This document shows, piece after piece, positions 49,758 through 62,085 of a DNA stretch of 64,000 bases. The stretch is taken from positions 1,844,037 to 1,908,036 of the forward strand of contig JANVCC010000048.1 of assembly GCA_025345505.1 (NCBI GenBank). Reading direction: 5' to 3'. Origin of the DNA: Todiramphus chloris collaris (Eukaryota; Chordata; Aves; Coraciiformes; Alcedinidae). The translations under genes and the position numbers were made by a program. The first letter of the stretch is position 1. Each line of letters opens with the position of its first letter. The notes beneath the pieces were generated by a model. It was given only the letters and a program-made list of their open reading frames with translations, did not search any database and was not told the DNA's origin.

Positions 49758-50245
49758 CCAGGTTCAACTGAAATCAGTCTGGCTCCATCTTCTTTACACC
49801 CTCCTACCAGGTGTATACTCCTACCAGGTGTATACACGTAGATAAGGTCCCGCTGAGCCTTCTCCATGCTGAACGGTCCTAGCTCTGTCAGCCTTTCCTT
49901 GTGCAATAGACAACTCCAAATCCTTTAAACATCTCTGTGACCCTGTGCTGGGCTCACTGCACTAAGTCCAGGTCTCTCTTGTACTGGGAAACTCATCACT
50001 GGAGCAGACACTCTAGAGCAGATCAAGCTTCTTCTTCACATGTCAGGCAACTCTTCCTCCTCATGTTCCCAGTCTGTCTGTCCGAAAGAACCCCTGTCCC
50101 TCTGTGGCAGGTCTCCATTGTATGAGCTGTCCCACCACATCTCTCTGATCCCAAGGTAACTTTCTAGCTTTGCGACTACACGCAGACCTCTAATTCCCTT
50201 TGTTTGTTCCCCATGCTGCATCATAAATGTAGAGGCACTTCAGCT
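49758..50245 (-). mobile_element. CR1 LINE, internally deleted: endonuclease start joined to C-terminal region
   Basis: Read on the minus strand, 50245 to about 50040 encodes the start of the CR1 ORF2 AP-endonuclease domain. A decayed 'LKCLY' opening is followed in another frame by 'LESYLGIREMWWDSS', matching the family's '..SYDIIGITETWWDSSHDW..' segment. From about 50018 to 49758 the sequence is instead the far downstream C-terminal region (reversed words 'aaggtcccgctgagccttct', 'ctctgtcagcctttcct', 'ggtctctcttgtactgggaa'). The rest of the endonuclease and the whole reverse transcriptase are absent. The element has no tail and is old. Confidence 0.82.
49801..49834. repeat. 17-bp tandem duplication inside CR1
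   Basis: The 17-bp unit ctcctaccaggtgtata occurs twice head to tail at 49801-49817 and 49818-49834. Other CR1 copies carry a related word once, so this is a local duplication. Confidence 0.95.
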
Positions 50246-52234
50246 TTTTATCTTCATTTCCAGACCACAGCCTGCTCCGCTAATACTGGAAATCAGAGTA
50301 GGTATGGCTTTTATTCAGCCAGCCTATGCATACATCTGGATATCATCTCTGAAAACCAAAGTGGGCTTCTCACTAAGTGTGGTGCTCTTAAGATCCTACC
50401 TAAAAGCCTCTCCTGATGCAGGTCGATGTGACAGACAACTCAAAGGGCAGCCTGACGTTATTTGCCATATAAACATAAAGATCTGTAGCCTATAAAACAC
50501 CACAGCTAGAGGTGGCATCCCTGGAACAGTCTGGTGAAGAGCTGTTGTTGCCTTAAATTGATCAGCAGGCAAACAAAAATACGGCAGAAATGAGCAGGAG
50601 AGAGATACACCTATCTTCTTCTCTTATATATTAACATCACAAATTACAGTTTAACTTATGTGTTAACCTATTATTATATAAAGACTCATAAGTTCCAGTT
50701 CAGAGAAATGCTCCAGCCAGGACTAAAAAAACCCAAAATAGCCTCACCATAATTACTAGAAATGAGGCTACTTGGCCTTAAAGAATATCAGGTAAACATG
50801 AATAGCCTTCATTCCTCTTTTTTTTTGTCCACAAACTAAAAAGGCATGAATAAGTATTATTAAATATATGCTTTTTTAATCATTTAGAGTGATTTATCAT
50901 ATTTATTCCAGTAGGTTTTCCTGAAGGGATTCCAGTAAATTTTATTTGATCACAGATTTAAAACTTTCCCTATTTTTTCCCCCGTCATAAAATCGTTTGC
51001 CTTCTTTGTCAGGGAGATAACATGACCACTTGCAAATGGGGTAATGATCTCCCTGGAAAAATATTTTACTAAAATGCACTTTGTGCTATGGGAAATTATA
51101 AGATTCCTTCTCCCCAGCAAAACAAACCATCAGTTACACCTTTGGCCAAGAAACAGGTAATTTCACTATAAGCTGACGGTTTCCCAGATAGGTTAAATAC
51201 TGGTGTTTTCCAAGGTGCCTGCAGGTGCTCATAGCTCCGTGAAGAAGACAAATGAGAATGGACTCAGATAAATAGGAATTACATTCCCTGTCAAAACGTA
51301 AAAGGCCCAAACACCAAAAACCACAGGCATTATGTGCTGGTGTTGCTTTATTTAACCTCAGTGTTCTGCTACCTGTTGATGCCTGAGGTCAACACGTTTA
51401 CCAACTGCAGAAAATTAGTGGCTCGGACTGTGTTTAATGAGACAACACAACTTAGGCACTATCAAAATGGCTCAGACTCTAAATATTTTCAAGTCAGAGG
51501 GCTTAAAAATATTTGCATGCATTTGATATTTCTGTCTTGAAAGTGCATCAGAATTTTAATGTGAGAATGGAGACGAGGCAAGTGGCTTGTGAGCACTTGG
51601 GCTTTTACCTGCAGTCTAGACAGATTTGAGGCACGCAAAGATCAGATGGGAAATTGTAGCAGTGATCGTGCATCCACACAGCGTTTGTGCTCCTCTGCTT
51701 AAAACACATGATTGAAAGAGATGGCAGATACCCAAAGCCACAATTCCTTTTTTACCCCTCAGTCTGGTGCCAGTTGCACATGCAGCTGTTTGCAACCCTT
51801 CCTTAGGTCATGCTCTGCCCTTTCTCTCTTTATGTAGCCAGTAAAACCCCAGCCTTAATTAGATCCTAGGTCCTCATCCATGAGGTGGTAAAATTCAGGT
51901 TTGCATGAACAGTCCCACAAGAATTAGGGACCATGGCTTAGTTTCTGGTGCTGTCCTCAAGCTTCATTCAGCACTGTCATCGTGTACATCTTGTCCTTGC
52001 TTTCTCAGCAACCACTGTTCACATTACGAAGGACCATTCCTTAGTCCTTCAAAGTCTTAAAAATCCAGTTGTCCTTGTTTTGAAGTTGCAGCTTCATAAC
52101 GTATTTTTGATCTTGGGTTTACAGACGTATTTCTGGCAGAATCTGGGCTTTCCTGTTCCATGTATCTACCACCAAATGATCCAAAACCCCCTTCTCAGAA
52201 ATACACCAGTTCTGACAGATTCTGCCAATCTTCT
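50246..52234. other. Single-copy noncoding stretch
   Basis: No gene is recognised. The first 40 bp could be further decayed CR1. The remainder is AT-rich with short, overlapping open frames. Confidence 0.45.
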
Positions 52235-52295
52235 TGCACAAGCAAATCTGTGGAATTCTGGGTTGCTTGTACAAGCAACGTGTGTTGCTTGTGCA
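52235..52295. repeat. Nested palindrome / inverted repeat
   Basis: An 18-bp perfect palindrome, gttgcttgtacaagcaac (52262-52279), lies between perfect 11-bp inverted arms: tgcacaagcaa (52235-52245) and ttgcttgtgca (52285-52295). The arms repeat the same TTGCTTGT core as the palindrome, so the word occurs four times in alternating orientation within 61 bp. It could form a hairpin or a multi-site protein binding array. No known element is recognised. Confidence 0.9.
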
Positions 52296-52710
52296 CAGAG
52301 TGACAAAATTCCACGCAGAGGTTCTCGCGACTACATTTAGATTATTCTTTAAATTCATAAAACTTCCTGGCAAATGCGGTTTCCAACAAAAAAAAATTGA
52401 AACGCTATTGTGGAACTTTGAAGGTGACATTCCACCACAGTGTATCAAATTAATAAGGGCTTTGGAAAGAGTCGAAAAATTTGCCAGGGCAACGCATTCA
52501 ACTTGCGCTTCATTACATCAGCTGAGAAATATTTCTGCCTTGCAAGCGGAACAGGGGAAACGTGAACCACTCCGCTTCCTAAAACAAAGCCGTTTCCTGT
52601 TGCCACCATTCACGGTGTCCGTGAGACATCTGGCCCTACGAGACACTCAGCACCTTGTCATTCCCTGGAGCCCACGAGGCACCTGCAGTGCTGGATGCTT
52701 GCTTGCTTGA
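52296..52710 (+). other. CpG-preserved stretch with open frame, unknown
   Basis: A 158-codon frame (52234-52710) crosses this stretch. CpG dinucleotides are clearly more frequent here than in the surrounding DNA (for example in ttctcgcgac, tgcgcttc, aagcgga, cacggtgtccgtg). The predicted peptide has no domain or signal that I recognise. The stretch could be a transcript exon, a small CpG island or conserved noncoding DNA. I would not call it a gene. Confidence 0.15.
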
Positions 52711-54217
52711 AGTGTGGGCTTGGCTGGGGCAACACAGCAGAACCCCCCCAGACAACTTACACACAGTACATTTAGTATCTTTGGTGGAACTAAATCCCAC
52801 GGAGTCGTAAATATTGACTCAGCAGTGTGGCTGCTGCTTTCATTTTTGCACTGAACAATGCCAGAGGAGATTACTGGGCTTAGCAGCTGATTTTTGCTTG
52901 TAGGATGGATCAGTGATCATTGATAACGCAGTCCCTTTTTTATATGCTTCTTTTAGTCAACAAACTGTTGTAGCATGGCAACCATGATTATTCAGCTGTG
53001 CTGGAAGTAGGCTTTCCTTCCTCATACAAATACAAGAGCATTTTCCTTCCTTTTTAGCTCTGTGAGTTACAATTATTAGTCCTGTAAGATAGTTCACCTA
53101 TTTGCCAGCACTGGGAAGTGACAGGAAGAAAAAGGATGCTTCCATTACAGAAGTTCCTCTCTTCTTTGTATTAATCTTAGCATTTACCTCACATGCAATT
53201 TTACTCCAAAGACCCAGCTAAGACAGGAGATACTGGGTGCTTCTGGTTATATGGACTTCATCATTTCTTTTATGAAATTGCTGGCTTTTTTTCCACCTTG
53301 CTGGGGTATCCACTCCAGTGCTAGCCAAACATTTTTGAACAATATAGTCTGTCTTGCCCTAGTGGATAAGTTAATTTGTTGTAGCGGTTCTGTGCCTGCT
53401 TTAAAGAACTGATTTCTTGATGGGAGCACCTTGAAAAAGTAATATGTTAGGTTAACAACAAAAAAAATGTGGCTAAGAAGACAATGTGAAAGGAATAAAC
53501 GTAAGCTATCCCACTGGAAAGTAGTTGTTCCTTAAGGATTTAGAAGGTGTTTTCATGTGGCCTGTCAAACATACCTAAGCAACACCTGAATAGTTAATAT
53601 TTGCCACAATGATCATAACTAGTCAGAATTTAATTTTCTGCAGCAAATGTACACAAAAGTAAAAAATTGAAAAATGTAAAATAAACCTTTTAATTGCAAG
53701 GAAAAGAACTGATTTTTTTTGCATGAAGCATTTGGACTTTGCTTTTTGATTTTTCTTATTATAGTAGATGTTTCTTGCATAAAAATTCAACACTGTTTAG
53801 CAGAAGAAAAAAAAAAAGAAAAGAGGAGGAAAAAAATATCCACTGGTAGTTGCAAAGGACACTTCAACCTTACTCCTCAAATTATAGACCGAGCAATAAT
53901 TGCAGCATTTCTTTGATGACTAATTTCCAATAGGTTAACATGTCCATGAAAATGTCATTGACAATTCACACATACTACACGAAGCAAAATGCATTGAGTA
54001 AATGATTGGCTATTTATGACTTATTTTCTCAGCCTTGGTTATTACAGTGAAACGATGTAAACATTAGATATAATAACTGCTCAGACATAAAACCAGGCTG
54101 TTTATCACAACTCCATATGGAAAAATTAAATTCAAGGACGTAGCCACTGATGGCAAGAGAATTTTTTAGTAGTACTCACTGCAAAGAAATCCCTGCCTAC
54201 AGAGCTTCTGTTTTACA
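52711..54217. other. Single-copy noncoding stretch
   Basis: No gene or repeat is recognised. A purine-rich patch lies at 53801-53837. Confidence 0.5.
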
Positions 54218-54553
54218 AAGAATCACAGTATGGTAGGGTTTGGAAGGGACCTCTAAGGATCATCGAGCCGAACCCCTTGCCAAAGCAGGATTGCCCAGAG
54301 TAGATCACGCAGGAACAGATCCAGGTGGCTTTTGAAAGTCTCCAGAGACAGAGATTCCACCACCTCTCTGGGCAGCCTGGGCCAGGCTCTGTTACCCTCA
54401 CAGGGAAGAAGTTTTTCCTCATATTGAGGTTGAACCTCCTGTTTTCCAGTTTATGGCCACTGCCCCTTGTCCTGCCAGTGGACACCACTGATCAGAGCAT
54501 GGCCCCATCTTCCTGAAACCCACCCTTTAGATATTGATAAGCATTGATAAGAG
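54218..54553 (-). mobile_element. CR1 LINE, 3' fragment, antisense
   Basis: The plus strand opens with the reversed tail (agaatcacagtatggtaggg) and the reversed 3' UTR. It continues through the end of ORF2, where the minus frame 54213-54488 carries 'RGSGHKLENRRFNLNMRKNFF' and 'VRVTEPGPGCPER'. It ends near 'tagatattgataagcattga', the usual upstream neighbour in CR1. The normal C-terminus is frameshifted. A 5'-truncated, dead copy. Confidence 0.93.
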
Positions 54554-55299
54554 AAGATAACAATAAAGACCCCAAACTTTAGATGGTAATGACACAATCT
54601 ATAAGTAAATCGATCAAGTGATATCCAGATGCAGACAGCCTACATAAGTTTATTACTAATTAAGGTTATTACCAATATTTAATTGCTTGCAGTCATCCAG
54701 TTAAGCCATTAATCTGTTGTGTTTGCCGATACCTGCCTCAGTTTACCCATTTCTCATAAAAATGACCTAGTGCCTTGTTTAATAAAGCCAAAAGAGACAG
54801 CTCAAGCATTGCTTCCATCCCACTTAAACCATATGGAGATGTATGCATAAAATTTGCTGCATGAAGACTTTTAATATCAGGAAAGGGCACTTTGTTCTTA
54901 CTGATTTTCTGGCTCCTGTATTTTATATGTAGACTTTCTTCTTGGTAGCGACACTGGATTTACTTTGGTGAGGCAAGAGTGGGCTCCAGCCTGCTGTGTG
55001 CTGTGTGTAAATGACTGCTAGAGGCCTAAAGCACATCAGAATAATGCCCTGATACCCTGGACAGATGCTGGCAGGAGGTTTCACTGTGGTTTATGTGGTA
55101 ATGACGCTGTCCACTGATCCCCCTGAGAGAGATGGGGATTCCTGCTGGCTAGGATTTCACCAGCACAACTCCTGTTTCCAACCAGAGGTCAAAAGAATAA
55201 CGTTCAGTACAATGGAAAACAATTATATTTTCAGGCATGGGATTATAAATAGAATGTGGAAAATATATGAGGAACCTGGGTTTAAATTTGAAAGGGGAC
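54554..55299. other. Single-copy noncoding stretch
   Basis: No gene is recognised. 'gcctcagtttacccatttct' at 54736-54755 resembles a MIR core, but the surrounding bases do not support a call. Confidence 0.45.
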
Positions 55300-55915
55300 A
55301 GTAGTATCCTTGTCGCAGCACCATTGTCTGCAATTCTCTCACGCTCACAGAATGAGTAAAACTCTGTGTTTGCCTCCACCTTGCACCCACGGACCAGTCA
55401 GGTATTGTCCTGTTTTGAGTGAGAACAGGACTGATTGTGGTCAGTGCTTTCCCTTCCCAGTATGAAGCTGAGAAATCAGGAGGGTCAGGTTTCTTCCAGC
55501 CTCTTCCTCTCTTCTTCACAGGCTGGCACCCGAGGGGGTCTCTGTCCGTTCTGCCTTAAATCCCAGTCTGTGCGTTCCTGAATCCAGCACCAGAACCCAG
55601 CTCCTGGACACAGCTCCCAGCTGCTGCTGGGCCCAGGCTGGGACTCTCCCAGTGCCTGCTCCACAGCACCAGTGCTGATGGGGATGTAATTGCCATCAGG
55701 GGGGTTGGATTAGATATCATTTTTTTTATATATTTGTATATATTCCATTTTATTGCTATTATTTTGATTGTCACTGAAGCTGTTGCAGTTCCCTTGTCTA
55801 TGGCTGAGTCTCTCTCCCTCATTCCCTTTCTCTTCCCCTCTGGGGAGGGAGTGGGGATAACAGAGATGGACTGTGACAGGTCGAAGGGGCTGCCCTCACC
55901 CTAAACCCTGACAGA
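55300..55915 (+). repeat. Possible endogenous-retrovirus LTR block (unlike copies A/B)
   Basis: The stretch is GC-richer than its surroundings. It has a TATA-rich patch (atatatttgtatatattcc, near 55726-55745), a T-rich segment, then 'gaagctgttgcagttcccttgtc' and a CT-rich block running into a G-rich 'ctctggggagggagtgggg'. It closes with 'aaaccctgaca'. That order resembles the R/U5 end of LTRs seen in bird endogenous retroviruses, which often end in '...aaaccacgaca'. The left boundary is a guess, no gag/pol is adjacent, and only one copy is present here. Confidence 0.4.
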
Positions 55916-58900
55916 TATGAATGGGTGTCTCCAGAAGCTGGATCTTTCTCAGATATGCTAGGCAGGAGAGGAATGGGTCATTTTGTTGCTTGAGTCTGAA
56001 AAGAACCCAACTTTGACACTCCCCTTCTGTGCCAAAATGCAGTACGATCTCCCGACCCCTTGTCCTTCAGAGGCATCGTCGGAACACTGTGTTGGCAAGG
56101 GGTTTGCTAATGTGCTTCTCTGCTCCATCAGCACCTCGTGCCCTTTATTATCTATATTCAGTTTGTGGAATCTTTGTGTGTGTTTTGCATCCGGCCTCCT
56201 CAGGCACTGCCCCAGCAGGTGTCACTCCTCTCCGTTAAGCTGCACACTGCACAGGAGTCTGCAAAAGGACAGTATGGCAGCTCCTGAAGCAGTGCCTCCT
56301 AGGAAAGTGCTTAGCATAGGTGGGTAACTCGAAGATGGAGGGACCTCAAGGTGGTCCAAAGCAGTATCTGCCATGAGACCAGACCAGATCACTCACGGCC
56401 TCGAAAATACTCAAGGATGGAGACTAAGCAGCCTCTTTGGACGATCTTCTTCCTCTGCTTGACTTATAATTTTATCAGGACTTCTAGCAGAAGGGTGACA
56501 TCCAAACTCTTCCTGACTAGGTGTTCTGAGCAACTCTTTCCTATGCTGATATCAATCAAGCTGGAACATACCTGATTTTACCAGGCCTCAGGCAGTGTCT
56601 TTGTTTTACTTTCACAATAACAGCTCAATTATTCCTTTGATACTGTGAGCAAGTAATCCAGCAGGTACAAGGCAACTTGCTCCATGGATATTTGCAAGAA
56701 GAAAAGGAATGGCCAGCTTAGCAACAACTGACAAACCAAAGAAGTGTGTCAAAGAGTGCAATCGATTGCAGGGAATGAACAAGGTGACTTTTAATAGAGA
56801 AAATTGGTCAGTAGCCCTGAAGCTTTGCTTTGTTCAGTTTTTTGCTTTGCCAATATGGAAAAGAAGTAGAAAAAGAGTAAGAATTCTGTAGCTGGGTCAT
56901 TCACATGTCCTAGGAGTAGAAAAGGTAATGCTATCTTTCTACCTTAATCTCCTCTATGAGCTTTTATCTAATTCCTACTTCTTTTCCCCCACCCCCATCT
57001 CCATCTTCTCTCCTCTGTCTCTAGGTTTTCGGTCATGGGAGTTAGGGTAGAGAAGAGAGACAGATGGAAACATGTTTGAGCTGAATAAAGATAAATCATG
57101 AAACAAAAAATTATCAAAAACTATTTTTTCATCCCACAAAGTTAATGGTGAACTAGAAGTTAATGTCAAGTCTCAGCAATAGCAAGGGCTGGAAAGACCC
57201 ATTCTGATTTTTGATAAATACAATGGATTTCTTCCTGTTTGTTTTGTATTGTGCACTGAAAATTTGACATCCTAACAGAGGGCCAGAGGAAGACTTGACC
57301 ACTGTATATTTCTGGGAGACTATCTACAATAATAACCTGCACGCTGAGGATGCTTGAAGATGACTTTTTAATTCTAAAAGTGATTTCTGAGTTTCTTGAA
57401 AGACATTTAAAATAAGTAAATAAATAAGTAAAATCAATGCATTAGTATTAATAACGCATATTGTAGTGGCATGATGCTATCAGGTGGAACCAAGAGGAAG
57501 TTCTTCCTTTGAAGGATGCCATACCCTAGAATGTGTGTGTATAGATAATTAGCTATCCTCCTATTTCTTTTCATCTCTTACATGTAAGGATCATCTTATC
57601 TCTTGTTATTTCTCTTGAGGGTACACTGTCATTTCAGCACTATCCGCCTAAACAAATTGGACAAAATTGTTGATGTAAATCCCAAAGAGCAGCAATGCAT
57701 CTTCATTATAGTAATTATGTGTTTTATAACTTTTCTTTTTGCCATATAAAACAGTTAGTTGAGCTTTAATTAAAGTTCAAAAGACAGCCAAGTGCTTATG
57801 GCAAAGAAATCTGAGGGAACACAGTTAAAATAAAATAAATGTCATTTAGGCATGTTAAAACCGGAGCAAATGATCTGGATCAGACCTCAGTTCATGTTTC
57901 TACCTGTGAAGGCACATCATAAACCGGATCTACTTACCCACTGATCAAAATGAGGAGGCAGGAGCCAAAAAAAATGCCTCTGGTTCCTTAAAACCAAAAT
58001 GAATTAAAGAGAAACAAACATCCTTCCCTCACAACACCCCTACCCCCACCTCTCTGAAGTGTCTAATTAATTTTCATTTTAGTATCTCTTAATATCATCG
58101 CTTGCAATTTACTTTTTCAAAATGTTTCCTTAATTCTGGTGGTGCCTGCTGTGTCATTAATGGACCGTCTGATTTTACAAATCCTTCGAGGGATTTGTAA
58201 AAGGCCCTAAAATTCACTCGGTGTAGAAATCCAATGAGTAAGTCCTAAGTAAGCGAATGGTAGAGAACAAAATGTGACGGCAACAAAAAAATATGGGCAA
58301 AGAGTAGGAGAAGCATATGAGTGGGTCAAAATGAAATGGGGCAGGGGTGAGAGAGATTAAATCGGAAAAAACACAAATTGCTTGAAAAATATTTCACATG
58401 CCTTTCTCATTATCCAAACTCAGCCTGTTGTTGCAAACACATTACTAGACATTTTTAGTGTTTAAAGAGTATAGACCAGAAATATCTTCTAAATATATTA
58501 AAAGATAAGAGAGTTTTCAGGAGAGGCATAGTAAACTCTTGAAGGTCGCAGGAAAATAGTCTGATAGTTGTGATTTATTTGTTAAGTATATCTATGTCAT
58601 TCATTGCATCTACACTGAATCTGCAGAGTTAATAAAAAAAAGCTAACAGTGTAGGTTACAAATCGTACCACCTGGTAGCTATTCGTAGGTAAATATTCTC
58701 TTAAACTGCAATGAAGCTGATAAATATATACAAGAAATCTTAACATACTTGCTTTCGAGAGAGAACTCTGGAAAGCAACCCTTCTTAATGCACTGATTTT
58801 AGTGACAACCTTTAGTTCACCCATTTCTTTCAAGCTTTTCTCTTTTTTTTTTGCCTTTTCTAGAGCTCTCCATGTCTAGGCCAGGTTTCTTGATCTGGTC

Positions 58901-60536
58901 AGGAGAACCATTATCCTCTTCTCATTCTGATTTCCTAGAACAAAGAGATTAACTAACCACTGATCAGTATAGAAACTGAAAATATTTTCTTTCTGAAAAA
59001 TATTAAGATAAAGATCTCTCAGAAGAGAAATCTGGAGAGGAGTATCAGAGTAGATGAAGTGGAGAATTAAGTTTTTATGTAAAAGAACTCATGTGGGAAC
59101 CATATAATTAAAATAGGCAAACAATCTTGACTGTGTTTTGTACTCATGTCAGCCAACAGCTATATGATTATGGCATTTCAGTGTCTGTGGAAACACACTT
59201 TACAGATGTTAAAAAGCATCTTAATGTGGTTTTCTGCATTTTTATCCTTATAGAATCAAAGAATTATGTGCTCAGGAGCCCTGAAAATCAGGTTATTCAC
59301 TGGTCAGTTGAATTATTTTTCACTTTTGCTTCTAGTACAACACATATTTTCCCCTCAAGGTCAAGAGCACCTGAGAAGCAAGCTTCTCTACTGGACTTGA
59401 ATCTTGATCAGCTTTATCATATCACTCAATTGCTCGAGTTCATCAGAGCTACACTCACGAACATTCAGTTCATCATACCCATAAAATACACCCATAATCA
59501 GAACTGACCTAAAGTAAGGTCAAGCATGAATTGCTATCCAGCATGGCTGAAGGATGTCCACTATAAAAAGAATTGTCTTATTCACTGAAAGCCAGACAAA
59601 TCGCAGTTTTGTGGCAATCAAAGAGCAACAGTTCTCTGGCAGATGGGTGAACATTTATCTCAACTGCTTTTTTAACCATAAAAAAAAAAAAAAAGGAGCA
59701 CAGACTGGTAAGTTAATTTATTCAGAAAACATTGGCTGGGTTTGTTTCACCTGCCTTTCAACACCTATAATGCAGATGTTAACATCACAGGCAATGACCT
59801 ACATCTCTCTTAATAGCCAAAGAAGAGAAATAGATGCCTTAGGGATGTGATTCATCTGACATATTTTAGACAGATATTTACCCAGGAGATGAATTGCACC
59901 CAGGACTGAACTAGGTACATTGACTAGATTTTCACAGACTATAAAGAACATGGGCTGATCAGTTCAGAAGAGTACGTTTCCTCAAATGAATCCTACTTTG
60001 TACCAAAGTGGTAAAAGTCTGGTACAGGGTCAGTAGTCCAGGTTCTCTGGGCACAGTCTAGGTAATTTCCACCAGAACATGAAGTTCCTTTACGGACACA
60101 TTATAAAGTGACTCATGACTTTTTATGGTCTACATCTCGTACTAAACCAAATTAACCCCTCATAATACCTGCTATCCCCCAAACTGTTGAGAAGGAATAG
60201 CTCTCAAAAAAAGGTCAGTGTTTTAAAATGTTTGACACGCCTATCTTCAGTTGGGAGTTTTAAAGGGTGCTAGAAGGATATTTCTCATGGAGTAGCATTT
60301 CTGCAGCTTTCAATTGTTACAATAGCTTTTCCAAACTCTTCAGAAATTTCAGGAAACTTCTATCTGCCTGCCCGTGGAATGTCATGCATTAGTTGCAGAA
60401 ACTGCTAAACTTAGCTAATAACTACACCTGATCACATTTAATTATTTTTATTTAAAATCAGAAAAAAAATGCATTGTGATAAAACTGGAATTTCTTCAGA
60501 TGCTAAATCAAGGCAGATACTCCTTTTGGAACATTT
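55916..60536. other. Long single-copy noncoding stretch
   Basis: No gene, RNA or repeat is recognised. The longest open frame is 126 codons (59127-59507, plus), with no domain. A 15-base A run lies at 59680-59694. Confidence 0.5.
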
Positions 60537-61031
60537 ACAGTTCAGTTTTGGGCACCAGAGGATAAAAAAGACATCAAGTTGCTGGAGCAAGTTCAGAGAA
60601 AGGCAATGAAGCTGGTGAAGGAGCTGGAGAAAATGTCTTATGAGGAGCAGCTGAGGGACCTGGGGTTGTTTAGTCTGGAGAAGAGGAGGCTGAGAGGAGA
60701 CCTTGCTCTCTACAGCTCCCTGAAGGGAGGTTGGAGTGAGGTGGGTGTTGGTGTCTTCTCCCAGGTAACTAGTGACAGGATGAGAGGAAATGGGCTGAAG
60801 TTGCCCCAGGGGAGGCTTAAGTTGGGTATGAGGAACAATTTCTTTACTGAGAGAGTTGCGTGGCCCTGGAACAGGCTGCCCAGGGAGGGGGTGGGATCAC
60901 CATCCCTGGAGGGGTTCAAAAACCATCCAGATGTGGCACTTCAGGGCACGGTTTAGTGGTCACGATAACGTTTAGTAGACAGTTGGACCTGATGATCTTG
61001 AAGGATGTTTTCAAACTTTATGATTCTATGA
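60537..61031 (+). mobile_element. CR1 LINE, ORF2 C-terminal end and 3' tail, mostly in frame
   Basis: A 125-codon frame (60579-60956) carries the C-terminal CR1 ORF2 pattern in one piece: '[20 protein letters not shown]', '[19 protein letters not shown]', then '[20 protein letters not shown]' and '[15 protein letters not shown]'. A 3' UTR ('ttggacctgatgatcttgaa') and a single tail octamer (gattctatg) follow. It belongs to the same branch as the 9683-10158 and 12211-12386 copies. The reverse transcriptase core is missing. Confidence 0.95.
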
Positions 61032-62085
61032 GTTTTGTTTTGGTTTTTAAATCACCAGAAATCTTAAAATACCGAGAGAAATAAGAAATCTATTTTTGAT
61101 CCTTTTTCATGAATTAAAACACATAGTTCTTTCGCAGCTCCTAAAATAAAATGAAAAAAAAGTATTCAGCTGTAGCTACCATCATTCCCACATCCCTGTG
61201 AAAAGCACTTTTGTTCTTTCTTTGAGACAAAAACCAGAGGATGAAGGCCCTGCGAGAACTCGGCATGCACTTCACTTTTCTAATGTAGCACAGCAGGAGA
61301 GAGATGCAGAGGGAAAGCAAGCAGAAATAATAACCAGAAGCTATAGGAATAATGGGAACATGAACCATTGCCATCCAGGGAAACGAGGCTCTGAGTAGCC
61401 ACTCTCTTGACATTATTATATTGCACTGTACAATATCAATCAGCTTTACTTTCCCAGTCTTTTCTTTCAGCTGGTAGGGACTTTTGGAACTCCAGTGGTG
61501 TTGGATGAAGGATCTCAGTAGCCAGTTTAAGTTCCAAATCTTAAAACAAGTTTCTTTTTCATTATCAGCCCACTTTTTACACGTGTATAATGAAGTAAAA
61601 TGACACAATCGAAGTGAAATTGAAAGAGCTTCCTCAAGTGGAAGAATTAGGTCAGAATACTTTAGGTCAGAATTCCTCTGCAAGAAAAACAAGTTTGAAG
61701 ATAAGTTGTTTTTGTTTACTTATATCAAAAATGTCACAGCTTGTGCTGTAAAGTCTATACTTGCATGCATGCAGTGACAACTGGAATTGTTTCCTTGGGA
61801 AATGTGAAGATTTCCTTCCAGTGTGAAGATTTGCTTGCTGTGGTTATGGGGCAGCACCTTTTAAGCCATGATTCCTACTAACAGCAGAACAGCTTCTGAT
61901 TGAGTTTCTGTCTTATGCACTAAATTTTCTCTGCTTAACCCCGAGGTCAAGGAAAGGCTATATATGTGTGTGAATGTGTGTACATGTTCAGGTTTTCTTT
62001 GTATTACAGTAGATGGAACGGCTACAACTTACATCAAAATAGTGTGTCTTCAGCTGATGCTGCTGTATAACTAACCCGATCTCCT
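61032..62085. other. Single-copy noncoding stretch with a 183-codon minus-strand open frame
   Basis: The minus frame 61141-61692 is the longest open frame outside repeats. The peptide has one hydrophobic stretch near residue 125 (YYFCLLSLCISLLLCYI) that could span a membrane, but no family resemblance. No promoter or splice sites can be tied to it. A chance frame is the likelier explanation. Confidence 0.15.

Noticed and set aside
54727-54790. MIR-like word 'gcctcagtttacccattt'
   Set aside because: The core word is suggestive, but the flanks do not follow the consensus well enough.
59250-59300. 'tatagaatcaaagaatt' considered as a reversed CR1 tail
   Set aside because: The following bases do not match any CR1 3' UTR and no octamer periodicity is kept.
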